DNA from: Rhodoblastus sp.
GTDB taxonomy: Bacteria > Pseudomonadota > Alphaproteobacteria > Rhizobiales > Beijerinckiaceae
NCBI RefSeq assembly: GCF_019449565.1
Contig: NZ_JAGRPM010000022.1
Location: forward strand, 1-64,000
Direction of reading: 5' to 3'
DNA: 64,000 bases
Position numbers and translations under genes: made by a program. The notes below the pieces were generated by a model. That model was not told the origin of the DNA. It saw only the letters and a list, made by a program, of their open reading frames with translations, and searched no databases. Positions 8,145-18,221 of the stretch are shown here, piece after piece (the stretch's first letter is position 1; every line of letters starts with the position of its first letter).

Positions 8145-9619
8145 TCGTGAGCCTGCCTGTCGTCATCGGCCTTCTTGGCATCCTCGCCGGCCTCGGCCTT
8201 CTGATCTGGCTCGCCTTCCGGGGCTGGAGCGTGTTGTTGCTTGCGCCGATCGCGGCGATCGTCGCGGCCTTCTTTTCGAGCGAACCGCTGCTGGCGCACT
8301 GGACCCAGACTTTTATGCGCAGCGCTTCGGGTTTTCTGGCGCAGTTCTTCCCGCTCTTTCTCCTTGGCGCCCTGTTCGGCAAGCTGATGGAGGACACGGG
8401 CTCGGTCTCGGCGATCGCAGATTATATGACCGAAAAGCTCGGGACCAAGCGCGCCATTCTGGCGGTGGTGCTCGGCGGCGCGGTGGTCACTTATGGCGGC
8501 GTCAGCCTGTTCGTCGCCTTTTTCGTGATCGCACCGATGGCGCAGGACCTGTTCCGGGTCGCGAGCATTCCGCGCCGGCTGATGCCGGCGGCGATCATGC
8601 TCGGCACGTCGACCTTCACCATGTCGGCCATGCCGGGCACGCCCTCGATCCAGAACACCATTCCCATGCCCTTCTTCGGCACGACGCCCTTCGCGGCGCC
8701 GGGCCTCGGCGTGATCGCCTCTGCCATCATGCTGGGCTTCGGCCTGTGGTGGCTGGCGCGCGAGGAGGCGGCGGCGCACGCCCGTGGCGAAGGCTTCGGC
8801 GATGGCGCGACCAGGACCGCCGGCGACCTCGCCAGTGACGAGACCCTGCGCGAGCGGGCCACCGCCTCGCACGAGTTCGATCCGGCCGAAATCGCCCATG
8901 GCGAGATCGCCAAGACGCGCCCGTCCTTCGCGGTCGCCGCCGCGCCGATCGTGGTCGTCATTCTCGTCAATGTCGTCCTGTCGCTGATCGTGCTGCCGCG
9001 CCTCGACCTGAGCTTCCTCGCGAAGCCGGAATGGGGCGGAGTTTCGCCCGCCGCCGTCACCGGCGTGTGGTCGGTGCTGACCGCTTTGACCCTGGCGATC
9101 CTGACCGTTCTCGCCCTCAACTGGCGGCGCATTCCAAATCTGCGCGCCACCATGGACGCGGGCGTCAACGCCTCGGCTCTGCCGGCGATCAGCGTCGCCA
9201 GCCTGGTGGGCTTCGGCGCCGTCGTCGCCGCTTTGCCGGCCTTCAGCGTGGTGCGCGACGCCGTGCTCGGCATTGGCGGCGGCCCGCTGGTGTCGCTGGC
9301 GGTGGCGACCAACACGCTAGCCGCGCTCACGGGATCGGCCTCGGGCGGGCTCACCATCGCGCTCGACGCCCTCGGCGCGACCTATCTCCAGCGCGCGGCC
9401 CAGATCGGCATGGATCCGGCGTTGCTGCATCGCGTCGCCGTGATTGGCTCCGGCACGCTCGACAGCCTGCCGCATAATGGCGCGGTGGTCACGCTGCTGT
9501 CCGTCTGCGGCTCAAGCCATGGCGCGAGCTACAAGGACATTTTCATGGTCGGCATTCTCGGCGCCATCATTGCGCTGGTGGTGGTGATCGTGCTTGGCTC
9601 GCTTGTCGGTTCGTTCTGA
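8138..9619 (+). CDS. GntP-family permease
   Basis: 493 residues with about 12 hydrophobic segments. The N-terminal half has the family pattern of GntP gluconate:proton and related organic-acid symporters (LFGKLMEDTGSVSAIADYM, then GTSTFTMSAMPGTPSIQNT). A charged cytoplasmic loop lies near residues 205-260. The C-terminal part contains ATNTLAALTGSASGG and a histidine segment SLPHNGAVVTLL typical of the family. Substrate is probably a short hydroxy or keto acid; this is inference. It starts at a GTG overlapping the patatin stop by 7 bases. Confidence 0.8.
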   Translation: MLIVSLPVVIGLLGILAGLGLLIWLAFRGWSVLLLAPIAAIVAAFFSSEPLLAHWTQTFMRSASGFLAQFFPLFLLGALFGKLMEDTGSVSAIADYMTEKLGTKRAILAVVLGGAVVTYGGVSLFVAFFVIAPMAQDLFRVASIPRRLMPAAIMLGTSTFTMSAMPGTPSIQNTIPMPFFGTTPFAAPGLGVIASAIMLGFGLWWLAREEAAAHARGEGFGDGATRTAGDLASDETLRERATASHEFDPAEIAHGEIAKTRPSFAVAAAPIVVVILVNVVLSLIVLPRLDLSFLAKPEWGGVSPAAVTGVWSVLTALTLAILTVLALNWRRIPNLRATMDAGVNASALPAISVASLVGFGAVVAALPAFSVVRDAVLGIGGGPLVSLAVATNTLAALTGSASGGLTIALDALGATYLQRAAQIGMDPALLHRVAVIGSGTLDSLPHNGAVVTLLSVCGSSHGASYKDIFMVGILGAIIALVVVIVLGSLVGSF

Positions 9620-9666
9620 AGGCGCCCGCAGCCTTATCCTGAATCCGCTAAAACGGGGTTCGAATC

Positions 9667-10779
9667 TTGTCTTCTTCCCGCTCTTCCTCTTTGTCCCGGC
9701 GCGTTTCTCGTCTCCTGATGGCGGCCGCGCCGGCTCTCGTCCTTCTCGTTTCAGGCTGCAAGCGCGAGACGGCGGAGGAAGCGCCGCCGCCGCGTCCCGT
9801 CCGCACCGTCGTGGTCGAGAAGGGCGGCCTCGGCCAGACCATCGTCCTCACCGGGCAAATTCTGGCTGAGAAGGAAGTCGCGCTCGCTTTCCGTATTTCC
9901 GGTCGAATCATCGAGCGTTCCGTCGATGTCGGCGCGCGCGTCACGCCGGACCAGGTCGTCGCCAGGCTGGATCCGCAGAACGAGCTGAATACCCTGCGCT
10001 CGGCGCGGGCGGGGCTTTCCTCGGCCAAGGGGCGGCTTGAGCAGGATTCCAATCATTTCGACCGTCAGCAGACCCTGTTGCGGCAGGGCTGGACGACGCG
10101 CGCCAATTTTGAGCAGGCGCAGCAGGCCTTGCGGACCGCGCAGGCGGCCGTGGACGACGCCAAGGCCCAGGTCGAGATCGCCGAGGACCGCGTCAGCTAT
10201 ACCGAGCTCAAGGCCGGCGTAACCGGCACGATAACCCGCCGCGCGGCGGAATCGGGCGAAGTCGTGCAGGCCGGGCAGATGGTCTATACGGTCGCGCGCG
10301 ATACCGGCTGGGACGCCGTGTTCGACGTTCCCGCGCAAGTGCTGCGCACCGCGCCGCCGGATTCCGACGTCGTCCTCGCCCTGACCGACGACCCCACCGT
10401 CGTCGCCAAAGGCCGGGTGCGGCAGATCGATCCGCAAGCCGATCCCGTCACCCGCACCTTCAAGGTCCGCGTCGCCGTCAATGATCCCCCGGCCGCGATG
10501 CGTCTCGGCGCGACCGTGTCCGGGCGGCTGGAGGTTGATCACGGCCACGGCCTGACGCTTCCCGCCAGCGCCCTAACCGCGACGCAGGGCGGCCCCGCCG
10601 TCTGGGTGGTCGATCCCGAAGGCCTGACCGTCGCGCTGAAGCCGGTCGAGGTGCTGCGCTTCGATCCCGGAACGGTGGTGATTTCGGGCGGGCTCGACGG
10701 CGGCGAGATCGTCGTCACGGCGGGCGTGCAGGCGCTGCATCCCGGCCAGAAGGTCCGGTTGGTCGGAGCGCAATCATGA
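9667..10779 (+). CDS. RND efflux periplasmic adaptor lipoprotein
   Basis: 370 residues. A basic N-terminus and hydrophobic stretch end in the lipobox LVSG-Cys, so it is an inner-membrane-anchored lipoprotein. A lipoyl-like hairpin, a coiled-coil region (about residues 100-175, rich in Gln/Ala) and a beta-barrel follow, as in MdtA/AcrA-type adaptors. It starts at a TTG. Its end overlaps the RND permease start by four bases (ATGA), so the two are a pump pair. No outer-membrane factor gene is adjacent. Confidence 0.88.
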   Translation: MSSSRSSSLSRRVSRLLMAAAPALVLLVSGCKRETAEEAPPPRPVRTVVVEKGGLGQTIVLTGQILAEKEVALAFRISGRIIERSVDVGARVTPDQVVARLDPQNELNTLRSARAGLSSAKGRLEQDSNHFDRQQTLLRQGWTTRANFEQAQQALRTAQAAVDDAKAQVEIAEDRVSYTELKAGVTGTITRRAAESGEVVQAGQMVYTVARDTGWDAVFDVPAQVLRTAPPDSDVVLALTDDPTVVAKGRVRQIDPQADPVTRTFKVRVAVNDPPAAMRLGATVSGRLEVDHGHGLTLPASALTATQGGPAVWVVDPEGLTVALKPVEVLRFDPGTVVISGGLDGGEIVVTAGVQALHPGQKVRLVGAQS

Positions 10780-13700
10780 TTGGTCCCAATCTTTCCGACT
10801 GGGCCCTCAAGCATCGATCCTTCATCATTTTCGCGATGATCGCGATCGTGGTCGCGGGCCTGTCGTCCTATTTCCGCCTCGGGCGCAGCGAAGACCCGGC
10901 CTTTACCTTCCGCACCATGATTGTGCAGGCGTCCTGGCCGGGCGCGACGCTGGACGACACGCTGACTCAGGTGACGGAGCGGATCGAGCGCAAATTGCAG
11001 GAGACCAAGGGCCTCGACTACCTGCGCTCCTACACGAGCCCCGGCCTCACCACGATTTTCGTCAATCTCAAGGGCTCGACCTCCGCCAAGGAAGTGCCGG
11101 ACATCTGGTATCAGGTCCGCAAGAAGGTCGGCGACATGCGGCGGACCCTGCCGCAGGGCGTGGTCGGCCCCGGCTTCAACGACGATTTCGGCGACACTTA
11201 CGGCCTGATCTACGCTTTCACCGCCGACAACGGCTTCAGCCACCGCGAATTGCGCGACCATGTCGAGGCGATGCGCTCCAAGCTGCTGCAGGTTCCCGAC
11301 GTCTCCAAGATCGAGATTCTCGGCGCGCAGGACGAGCAGATCTATGTCGAATTCTCGACCAGCAAGCTGGCGGGCATGGGGATCGACCGCGCCGCTTTGG
11401 TCGCCGCGCTGCAGGCGCAGAACGCCGTGCTCCCCGCCGGCGAAATCCAGACCGGCGACGAGAAGCTGTCGCTCCGCGTCACCGGCGCCTTCCGCTCCGA
11501 GAACGACCTGCTCGACGTCAATTTCCTGTCTAACGGACGCCTGATCCGTCTGCGCGACATCGCCGAAGTGCGCCGCATTCTGGTCGATCCGCCGCAGCCC
11601 CTGTTCCGCGTCAATGGCAGGCCGGCGCTTGGCCTCGCCATCGCCATGCGCGACGGCGGCGATATTCTGGCGCTAGGCCAGAATGTGAAAAAGGCAATCG
11701 ACGCCGACATGGCCGATCTGCCGGTCGGCATTGATGTCGCGCTGGTGTCCGATCAGCCCGTGGTGGTCAAGAACGCCATCGGCGAATTCATGGAATCGCT
11801 GTGGCAGGCCATCGCCATCATCATGGCCTGCTCCATCGTCAGCCTCGGCTTTCGTCCCGGCGCCGTGGTCGCCCTGTCGATCCCGCTAACGGTGGCGATC
11901 ATCTTCCCGATCATGGAATTTATCGGGATCGACCTGCAGCGCATTTCGCTCGGCGCCTTGATCATCGCGCTCGGCCTGCTGGTCGACGACGCCATGACAA
12001 CTGTCGACGTGATGATCTCGCGCATGGCGGCGGGCGACAGCAAGGAAAAGGCGGCGACCGTCGCTTATGATTCGCTCGCCTTTCCCATGCTCACCGGCTC
12101 CTTCATCACGGCGGCGGGCTTCGTGCCGATCGGCTTCGCCAGGTCTTCGGCCGGCGAATACACCTTTTCGATCTTCGCGGTCGTCTCCATCGCGCTGATC
12201 GTGTCCTGGTTCGTCGCGGTGCTGTTCGCGCCCTTGCTCGGCGTCTGGCTGCTCAAGGTTCCGGAAAAGAAGACAGAGGAAAAGCCCAGCCGGATCATGG
12301 AGGGGTTCCGCTCGATCCTGCTGACGGCCATGCGCCATCGCTGGATCACCATTGCGATCACGCTCGCCTTTTTCACAGCCTCGCTGCTCGCCTTGCCTCT
12401 GGTGCCGCGCCAGTTCTTCCCCGCCTCGGACCGGCCCGAACTGGTGGTCGATCTCACCTTGCCGCAGAACGCCTCGATCTTCGCCAGCGACAAGGTCGCG
12501 GCCAAGCTCGACGCCGTGCTCAAGGACAATCCGGACGTCGCCAGCTGGAGCACCTATGTCGGGCGCGGCGCGATCCGCTTCTACCTGCCGCTCAACGTCC
12601 AGCTGGCCAATGACTTCTTCGCCCAGGCGGTGGTCATCGCCAAGGATGTTTCCGCGCGCGACCGGTTGCACGCGACGCTGGAAAAGAAGCTGGCCGAGGA
12701 TTTCCCGGGCGTCGTCTCCCGCGTCTCGCCGCTGGAGCTTGGCCCGCCGGTCGGCTGGCCGGTGCAATATCGCGTTAGCGGTCCCGAAATCCGCCAGGTG
12801 CGGGAAATCGCCCTGCGACTTGGTTCGCTGCTTGGTTCCGACAACCATTTGCGCCGCGTGAATTTCGACTGGATGGAGCCCGCGCGCAAGGTTCGGGTCG
12901 AGATCGACCAGGATCAGGCCCGCCTGCTGGGCCTCAGCTCGCAGGCGCTTTCGGCCTATCTCAACACGGTGATGACCGGCGCGCCGATCACGCAGGTGCG
13001 CGACGACATCTATCTGGTCGATATCGTCACCCGCGCGCAGGACGAGCAGCGTGTTTCGCTTGACACCTTGCAGAGCTTGCAGGTTCCGCTGCCGAGCGGC
13101 CGCACCGTGCCGCTGAGCCAGATCGCGCGGTTCGACTATGACCAGGAATTTCCGCTGGTCTGGCGGCGCGACCGCGTGCCGACCCTGACGGTGCAGGCCG
13201 ATGTCGCTCCCGGCGCGACGCCCGAGGGCGCCGTCGCCGCTCTGGCGCCCGCTCTGGAAAAGCTCCAGGCCAGTCTGCCGAAGGGCTATCGCATCGCCGT
13301 CGGCGGCACGGTCGAGGAAAGCGCGCATTCTCAGGCCTCGGTCTATGCGATGGTGCCGCTGATGCTGTTCCTGATGCTGCTGTTCCTGATGGCGCAGCTG
13401 CACAGCTTTAGCCGTCTCGCCATGGTGCTCAGCCTTGTGCCGATGGGATTGATCGGCATTGTCGGCGCCTTGCTGCTGTCGGGCCGTCCGCTTGGCTTCG
13501 TCGCCATTCTCGGCATTCTGGCCTTGATGGGCATGATCGCGCGCAACGCCGTCATTCTCATCGAGCAGATCGAGGCCGAGCGCGCGCAGGGCCGCGAACT
13601 TTGGGATGCGATTGTCGAGGGCGCGGTCTCGCGCTTTCGGCCGATCATGCTCACCGCGATCTCGACCGTGCTCGGCTTCATCCCGATCGCGCCGACGGTG

Positions 13701-13829
13701 TTCTGGGGGCCGATGGCCTTCGCCATCATGGGCGGGTTGTTCGTGGCGACCATGCTGACGCTGATCGTTCTGCCCGCGCTTTACGTGATCTTCCTGCGGG
13801 TCAAGGAGCCGGAAAAGGCGTTAGCCTAA
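10776..13829 (+). CDS. RND-family efflux permease
   Basis: 1017 residues, the full length of an AcrB/MexB-type inner-membrane pump, with 12 membrane helices and two large periplasmic loops. The second transmembrane block carries LLVDDAMTTVDVM, with the Asp pair used in proton relay. The N-terminus (ALKHRSFIIFAMIAIVVAGL) is typical of the HAE/RND group. Pumped substrate unknown. Its last 9 bases overlap the end of the convergent antiporter gene at 13821. Confidence 0.9.
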   Translation: MIGPNLSDWALKHRSFIIFAMIAIVVAGLSSYFRLGRSEDPAFTFRTMIVQASWPGATLDDTLTQVTERIERKLQETKGLDYLRSYTSPGLTTIFVNLKGSTSAKEVPDIWYQVRKKVGDMRRTLPQGVVGPGFNDDFGDTYGLIYAFTADNGFSHRELRDHVEAMRSKLLQVPDVSKIEILGAQDEQIYVEFSTSKLAGMGIDRAALVAALQAQNAVLPAGEIQTGDEKLSLRVTGAFRSENDLLDVNFLSNGRLIRLRDIAEVRRILVDPPQPLFRVNGRPALGLAIAMRDGGDILALGQNVKKAIDADMADLPVGIDVALVSDQPVVVKNAIGEFMESLWQAIAIIMACSIVSLGFRPGAVVALSIPLTVAIIFPIMEFIGIDLQRISLGALIIALGLLVDDAMTTVDVMISRMAAGDSKEKAATVAYDSLAFPMLTGSFITAAGFVPIGFARSSAGEYTFSIFAVVSIALIVSWFVAVLFAPLLGVWLLKVPEKKTEEKPSRIMEGFRSILLTAMRHRWITIAITLAFFTASLLALPLVPRQFFPASDRPELVVDLTLPQNASIFASDKVAAKLDAVLKDNPDVASWSTYVGRGAIRFYLPLNVQLANDFFAQAVVIAKDVSARDRLHATLEKKLAEDFPGVVSRVSPLELGPPVGWPVQYRVSGPEIRQVREIALRLGSLLGSDNHLRRVNFDWMEPARKVRVEIDQDQARLLGLSSQALSAYLNTVMTGAPITQVRDDIYLVDIVTRAQDEQRVSLDTLQSLQVPLPSGRTVPLSQIARFDYDQEFPLVWRRDRVPTLTVQADVAPGATPEGAVAALAPALEKLQASLPKGYRIAVGGTVEESAHSQASVYAMVPLMLFLMLLFLMAQLHSFSRLAMVLSLVPMGLIGIVGALLLSGRPLGFVAILGILALMGMIARNAVILIEQIEAERAQGRELWDAIVEGAVSRFRPIMLTAISTVLGFIPIAPTVFWGPMAFAIMGGLFVATMLTLIVLPALYVIFLRVKEPEKALA

Positions 13830-15437
13830 AACGCCTGCCGCCAGCAGGGCGAGAACGATCAAGAGCAAGGAGACGCCCGCCGCCGGCCATTGCCGCAGGC
13901 GGGCGTCGAGCGTTTCAAAACCAGGCCCGAGGGCAAGCAAGCGGGTAAAGGCCCCTTCGAACAGGACAATGCTGTCGCCCGCCGGCACGCGGGGCGCGGT
14001 CCAGCCGAGGCGCCGCAGCCCCAACGCGAGGCCGACGCCGAGCAAGACAGGCCAGAGCCCTTCCCAGATTTTCGCGATCTCCAAAGCTTTGGAGACGTAT
14101 CCGAATGCCGGAAAGAACAGCCAGGGCAGCAGGATCGCGCCGAGCGCGACGGCCGGCCAAAACCGGACCAGAGCCGACGGGCATTCCCGCGCGGCGTCGG
14201 GCGGCGGCGCGTCGAGGCGCGCCACGAAATGGGTCATCAGCAGGGCCGTGCCGATCGAGGACAGGGTGGCGAGACTCGCCGCCCATCCGCTGACGAATTG
14301 CGCCTTCGACGCCAGCTTGGCCAAGGCGCCGCCGGTGAAGGGCAGGCCGGCGAGGCTCAGCGCGAGCGTTGCCGCCAAAGCGAGCGTCCAGCCGCCGAGA
14401 GGAGCACCGCGCATGGCGAGTGCGCCGATGGTCAGGAACAGCGCGGCCTTCACCAGAAGATGATTGGCCGCGTAAAAGGCGACGTCGCCGGAAGCAGAAA
14501 TGTCTCCGGCGCCGAGCGCCATGCCCAGCGCGGCGGCGATGACGCCCATCTGGCTGATGCTGGAATAGGCGAGGATCGTTTTGGGGTTTTGCTGGGTCAG
14601 GCCGAGGAGCACGCCGTAAATGGCGGTCAGGAACCCCAGCGCCGCCAGGGCCTCGCCCCAGCCTTGCAAGGGGACGCCGAGCGGCAGGAAGCGGATCAGC
14701 CCGATCACGCCGGCCTTGACGCCTGCGCCGCTGAGCACGGCGGCGGCGGGGATCGGCGCGGCGGCGTAATTTAGCGGCATCCAGCCGTTGAAGGGGATCA
14801 GCCCCATTTTCATGCCGAAACCGGCGACGATCAGGGCCAGAATCGCGTCGCGCCAGGGCGAGGCCGGCAGGGCGGCCATCATGTCGGCGATGCGCGAACT
14901 CCCATGCGGCTCGCCCGCCGCGAGCGCCGCAAAAGCCAGCAACAGCAGCGCCTCGCCCAGAATGGCGAAGGCCATATAGATCGCCCCGGCGCGTTTCTTT
15001 TCGGCGTCGTCCGAGAAGGCGAACAGCCCATAGGCCGGGATGCTGACCAGAGCATAGACAAGATAGAAGGAGACGAGGTCGCCGGCGATGAACACGCCGA
15101 GACTTCCCGCCATGGTCAGCAGCCAGCTGAGTCCGAAACGCTCATCCGGCGCCCGCTCGCGCCAGACGGCGGCGGTGACGACGATCCACAGCAGGGATGC
15201 GGCGGCGAGTAGAAGCGCGCCGGGCGGATCGAGACGCAGGGTGAAGCCCAAGCCGGGGAGGTCGAAGGAGGCCGGCGCGGCGGTCAGGCCAAGCAGGCCG
15301 GCGGCGAGGCCGGGCGCGGGCGCGAGCCATTGCAGGGCAAGCGCGCGCGGACGCCAATTCTTGACGAAACAGGCGGCGAGCAGGGCCAGCGGCGCGGCCA
15401 AACTGGCGACAAGGAGCGTCGAGGAAAGATGGCTCAT
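13821..15437 (-). CDS. Antiporter-type complex I-like subunit (second MnhD/NuoN-like)
   Basis: 538 residues, about 14 membrane helices, with the proton_antipo_M fold of NuoL/M/N and MrpA/D. The helix-7/8 region (GFGMKMGLIPFNGWMPLNYA) holds a lysine and the Trp/Leu/His-replaced loop typical of the fold. It is the last gene of the minus-strand operon that begins at 19270 and overlaps the preceding MnhD-like gene by four bases. Two antiporter-type subunits without a classical full-length MnhA suggest that one takes the MnhA role. Convergent overlap with the RND permease. Confidence 0.8.
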   Translation of the reverse strand: MSHLSSTLLVASLAAPLALLAACFVKNWRPRALALQWLAPAPGLAAGLLGLTAAPASFDLPGLGFTLRLDPPGALLLAAASLLWIVVTAAVWRERAPDERFGLSWLLTMAGSLGVFIAGDLVSFYLVYALVSIPAYGLFAFSDDAEKKRAGAIYMAFAILGEALLLLAFAALAAGEPHGSSRIADMMAALPASPWRDAILALIVAGFGMKMGLIPFNGWMPLNYAAAPIPAAAVLSGAGVKAGVIGLIRFLPLGVPLQGWGEALAALGFLTAIYGVLLGLTQQNPKTILAYSSISQMGVIAAALGMALGAGDISASGDVAFYAANHLLVKAALFLTIGALAMRGAPLGGWTLALAATLALSLAGLPFTGGALAKLASKAQFVSGWAASLATLSSIGTALLMTHFVARLDAPPPDAARECPSALVRFWPAVALGAILLPWLFFPAFGYVSKALEIAKIWEGLWPVLLGVGLALGLRRLGWTAPRVPAGDSIVLFEGAFTRLLALGPGFETLDARLRQWPAAGVSLLLIVLALLAAGVLG

Positions 15438-16936
15438 TGCAGCGTCCCCGCCGCCAGCGGACGGCCGATTTCAAGCAAGTCAAAGAAGCCTTGCGGCGCG
15501 AAGCCCAGCGCAAGCGCGATCAGGGCGAGGCCAAGAGCGATCGCCTCGCGGCTGCGCTTCGGCGGCGCCTTGAGCATGATGTCGCCCTCCGACAAGGCCG
15601 GCGTGAGGATGCGATAGACATAGCCTGCCGCGAGTAACCCTCCCGCCAGCACGGGCAGCGTCCAGACCCATTGGCCGGACGCGACGGAGGCCTGAAGCAT
15701 CAGCCATTTGGCGCTGAAGCCGCCGCTCGGCGGCAGCCCCATCAGCGACAACCCGCCGAGGCCCAGCGTCAGGAAGGTCATCGGCAAGGCCCGCGCGGCG
15801 CCGGCGAACCGGGCGATCTGGTCATGGCCGAGCGCCTCGGCAAGCAGGCCTGCCGAAAGGAACATGGCCGCCTTGGCGAAAGCATGGGCGAGGATCTGCA
15901 TCACGCCCGCGCTCCAGCCTATCCCGCTCCAGACATGGGCCCCGGTCGCGAGAGGGAAGACGAGGAACAGATAGCCGATCTGCGCCACGGTCGAATAGGC
16001 GATCAGCAGCTTGAGCCGCGCCTGTCGAAGGGCCAATACGCTGCCCGTGATGATCGCCGCCAAGGCGAGCGCGCCGAGAATATTGGCGGCTCCCGCCGCC
16101 GACAGCGCCGGAAGGACATAGAACCACAGCCGCAATGTCAGGAAGAACGAGCCTTTGACGACGAGGCCCGAAAGCACGGCGCTGGCGGCGGCGGGAGCAT
16201 TGGCGTGGGCGGGTGGCAGCCAGAGATGGAGCGGGAACAAAGCCGTCTTGGCGAGCAGCCCGCCGGTCATCAATGCGGCGGCCAACCACACGATGGGCGT
16301 GGACTGAACCCTCTGCGCAAGCAGGGGAATGTCGAGCGTCCCATAGGCTCCGTAAAACAAGGCGACGCCGAGCAGATAGGAAATCGAGCCGAACAAGGCG
16401 AAAAGCAGGTAACGCAGGGCGGCGGCGAGCGTTTCCGGACGGCCGTCGATACAGACCAGCGGGACGGCGGCGAAGGTGAGCAGCTCCAGCGCGACATAGA
16501 GATTGAACAGGTCGCCGCCGACAAAAATAATGGTCAGCGCCGCCCAGATCGCCTGCAGCATGATCCAGAAGGTCAGCGCGCTGCGGCTTTCCGGACCGCC
16601 CTCGGGCGTGGCGAATTTGGCGCGGGCATAGAAGCCCGCCGCCGTCAGGATTACGGCCGCCGCGACCAGCATGACCGCCGAAACGCCATCCGCGCGCAAA
16701 GCGATGCCGAGCGGCGGCGCCAGACCGCCCAAGGCATAGACAATCGGCTTGCCCGCGCTGGCGACATGAAAAGCGATGGCGCAGGCCAGCGCGAATCCGA
16801 ATGGCGTGAGGCCCAGCGCGACGCGCTCGGCATTGCGGCCTCCCAGTACGAAGGACAGGATGATTCCTGCGCAGGGAAGCAGGATCGCGAGAACGAGCAG
16901 GGCGCCGCCCGGCGTAGTGGGGTCAGGCGGCATCAC
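15434..16936 (-). CDS. mnhD: Na+/H+ antiporter subunit D-like (MnhD/MrpD)
   Basis: 500 residues with 14 predicted helices. Hallmarks of the complex I/Mrp antiporter fold are clear: LFNLYVALELLTFAAVPL with the buried glutamate of helix 5, and GGLLAKTALFPLHLWLPPAHANAP, the strongly conserved Lys and HLWLPxAH loop. These residues form the proton/sodium path. It overlaps MnhC upstream (16933-16936) and the second antiporter subunit downstream (15434-15437), so all are translated from one mRNA. Confidence 0.88.
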   Translation of the reverse strand: MMPPDPTTPGGALLVLAILLPCAGIILSFVLGGRNAERVALGLTPFGFALACAIAFHVASAGKPIVYALGGLAPPLGIALRADGVSAVMLVAAAVILTAAGFYARAKFATPEGGPESRSALTFWIMLQAIWAALTIIFVGGDLFNLYVALELLTFAAVPLVCIDGRPETLAAALRYLLFALFGSISYLLGVALFYGAYGTLDIPLLAQRVQSTPIVWLAAALMTGGLLAKTALFPLHLWLPPAHANAPAAASAVLSGLVVKGSFFLTLRLWFYVLPALSAAGAANILGALALAAIITGSVLALRQARLKLLIAYSTVAQIGYLFLVFPLATGAHVWSGIGWSAGVMQILAHAFAKAAMFLSAGLLAEALGHDQIARFAGAARALPMTFLTLGLGGLSLMGLPPSGGFSAKWLMLQASVASGQWVWTLPVLAGGLLAAGYVYRILTPALSEGDIMLKAPPKRSREAIALGLALIALALGFAPQGFFDLLEIGRPLAAGTLQ

Positions 16937-17274
16937 GATTTGGCGGCTCCGTCGTCTGGTTTGGTCCAGGCTTCTGGATCGAGCGTGACTCGCCCGCTTT
17001 CTGCGTGAAGGCGCAGGATCAGCGCGACGGCGAGCGCGCTGGCGGCGAAGGCGACGACGATGCCGGTGATGACCATGGCCTGCGGGATGGGATCGAACGA
17101 AAAGCCGGCGGCGGCGCCGCGCCGCGCGACAATGCCGAAGACCAGGAAGACCCCGCTGCCGATGAGGTTGAAAGCCAGCAATTTGCGCAAGGGGTGCGGA
17201 TGCAGGATGAGGCCATAGAGGCCGAGGCCGACCAGAGCCGCCCCGACCAGCCCGGCGAGAACCCAGGGGCTCAT
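16933..17274 (-). CDS. mnhC: Na+/H+ antiporter subunit C-like (MnhC/NuoK-like)
   Basis: 113 residues with three membrane helices, homologous to NuoK. The middle helix contains RKLLAFNLIGSGVFLVF, the last has IPQAMVITGIVVAFAASALAVAL, the family hallmark. A polar tail (about 20 residues) follows. The start at 17274 overlaps the preceding MnhB-type gene end by four bases. Confidence 0.88.
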   Translation of the reverse strand: MSPWVLAGLVGAALVGLGLYGLILHPHPLRKLLAFNLIGSGVFLVFGIVARRGAAAGFSFDPIPQAMVITGIVVAFAASALAVALILRLHAESGRVTLDPEAWTKPDDGAAKS

Positions 17275-18221
17275 TCGGACCTCCCGTTCGGCGGCCCGGC
17301 GACCAAGGCCGGCAGGGCGACCGCGATGGACAGCAGCATGAAGGCCTCGATGAACAGGATGATCGGCTTGGCGAAGGCGTGCGGAAAGGCGAAGAAACTC
17401 CCCGCCATGAGTGGGCCGGCCAGGCCGGCGATAAGAAAGACGGCGGGGCCGGCGACGAGCGCCAGCCGCAGCCAGCGCGCGTCGACGCGCGGCGGTTCGG
17501 TGATCCGCGCCATCATCGCGATCATCCACATGGCCGCGAGCAGGGCGCCGCCCTGAAAGGCGCCGCCGGGCGCGTCGGCGCCGACCCAGAAGATATGGAC
17601 GCCAATCACGGCGCCGACGGGGGCGAGCATCTGGGCGAGAAAGACGGTCGCGCCATAGGGATTGCGCCGTCCGAGCGGCGCCGGCGCGGCGCCCCAGGCC
17701 TTGTCCGCGCCGACCGACCAGACGCCGAGCACCGCGAGGATCAGCACGACCTTCTCCAGCATGGTGTCAAAGGAGCGATAGGAGATCAGCACGGCCGTGA
17801 TGGGATTGCCGAGGCCCGCGCCGGGGCCGTCCGCTGCGGCGGCGGCTTGCGGCGCCAGGCTTGGGGCGGGATCGGGCAGGATCAGGATGATGGCCACCAG
17901 CGCCCCGGCGACGAGCAGGGCCAGCGCGCCTGCGAACAGCTTGAGCGCAAGCCCTGGCGACGGTCCGGCCTCGCCGGCGCGGGCCGCCCCAAGGCGCTTG
18001 CCCGCCGTGATCAGCAGGACGCCAGTGACGCCGCTGCCGACGGCGGCTTCCGTCAGGGCGACGTCGGGCGCGTAAAGGCGCACCCAAACCAATGCGAGCA
18101 ACAGTCCATAGGCGACATAGCCCACGACGGAAGCAAACAGGTCCCGCGCGGCGATGGTCCAGACGGCGAGGCCGACGACCAGCAGGGCGAGGGCGACGTC
18201 AAGAAAGGGAAGGACGCTCAT
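17271..18221 (-). CDS. Fused DUF4040 (MnhA C-terminal/MbhD-like) and MnhB subunit
   Basis: 316 residues. The N-terminal 80 residues (VVGYVAYGLLLALVWVRLYAPDVALTEAAVGSG in part) match the DUF4040 domain, usually the C-terminal part of MnhA. Residues about 155-305 match MnhB (SYRSFDTMLEKVVLILAVLGV, then APGGAFQGGALLA). Fusion of these two domains replaces the split found in classical Mrp operons, where DUF4040 is attached to MnhA. It lies between MnhG and MnhC with four-base overlaps on both sides. Confidence 0.82.
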   Translation of the reverse strand: MSVLPFLDVALALLVVGLAVWTIAARDLFASVVGYVAYGLLLALVWVRLYAPDVALTEAAVGSGVTGVLLITAGKRLGAARAGEAGPSPGLALKLFAGALALLVAGALVAIILILPDPAPSLAPQAAAAADGPGAGLGNPITAVLISYRSFDTMLEKVVLILAVLGVWSVGADKAWGAAPAPLGRRNPYGATVFLAQMLAPVGAVIGVHIFWVGADAPGGAFQGGALLAAMWMIAMMARITEPPRVDARWLRLALVAGPAVFLIAGLAGPLMAGSFFAFPHAFAKPIILFIEAFMLLSIAVALPALVAGPPNGRSE

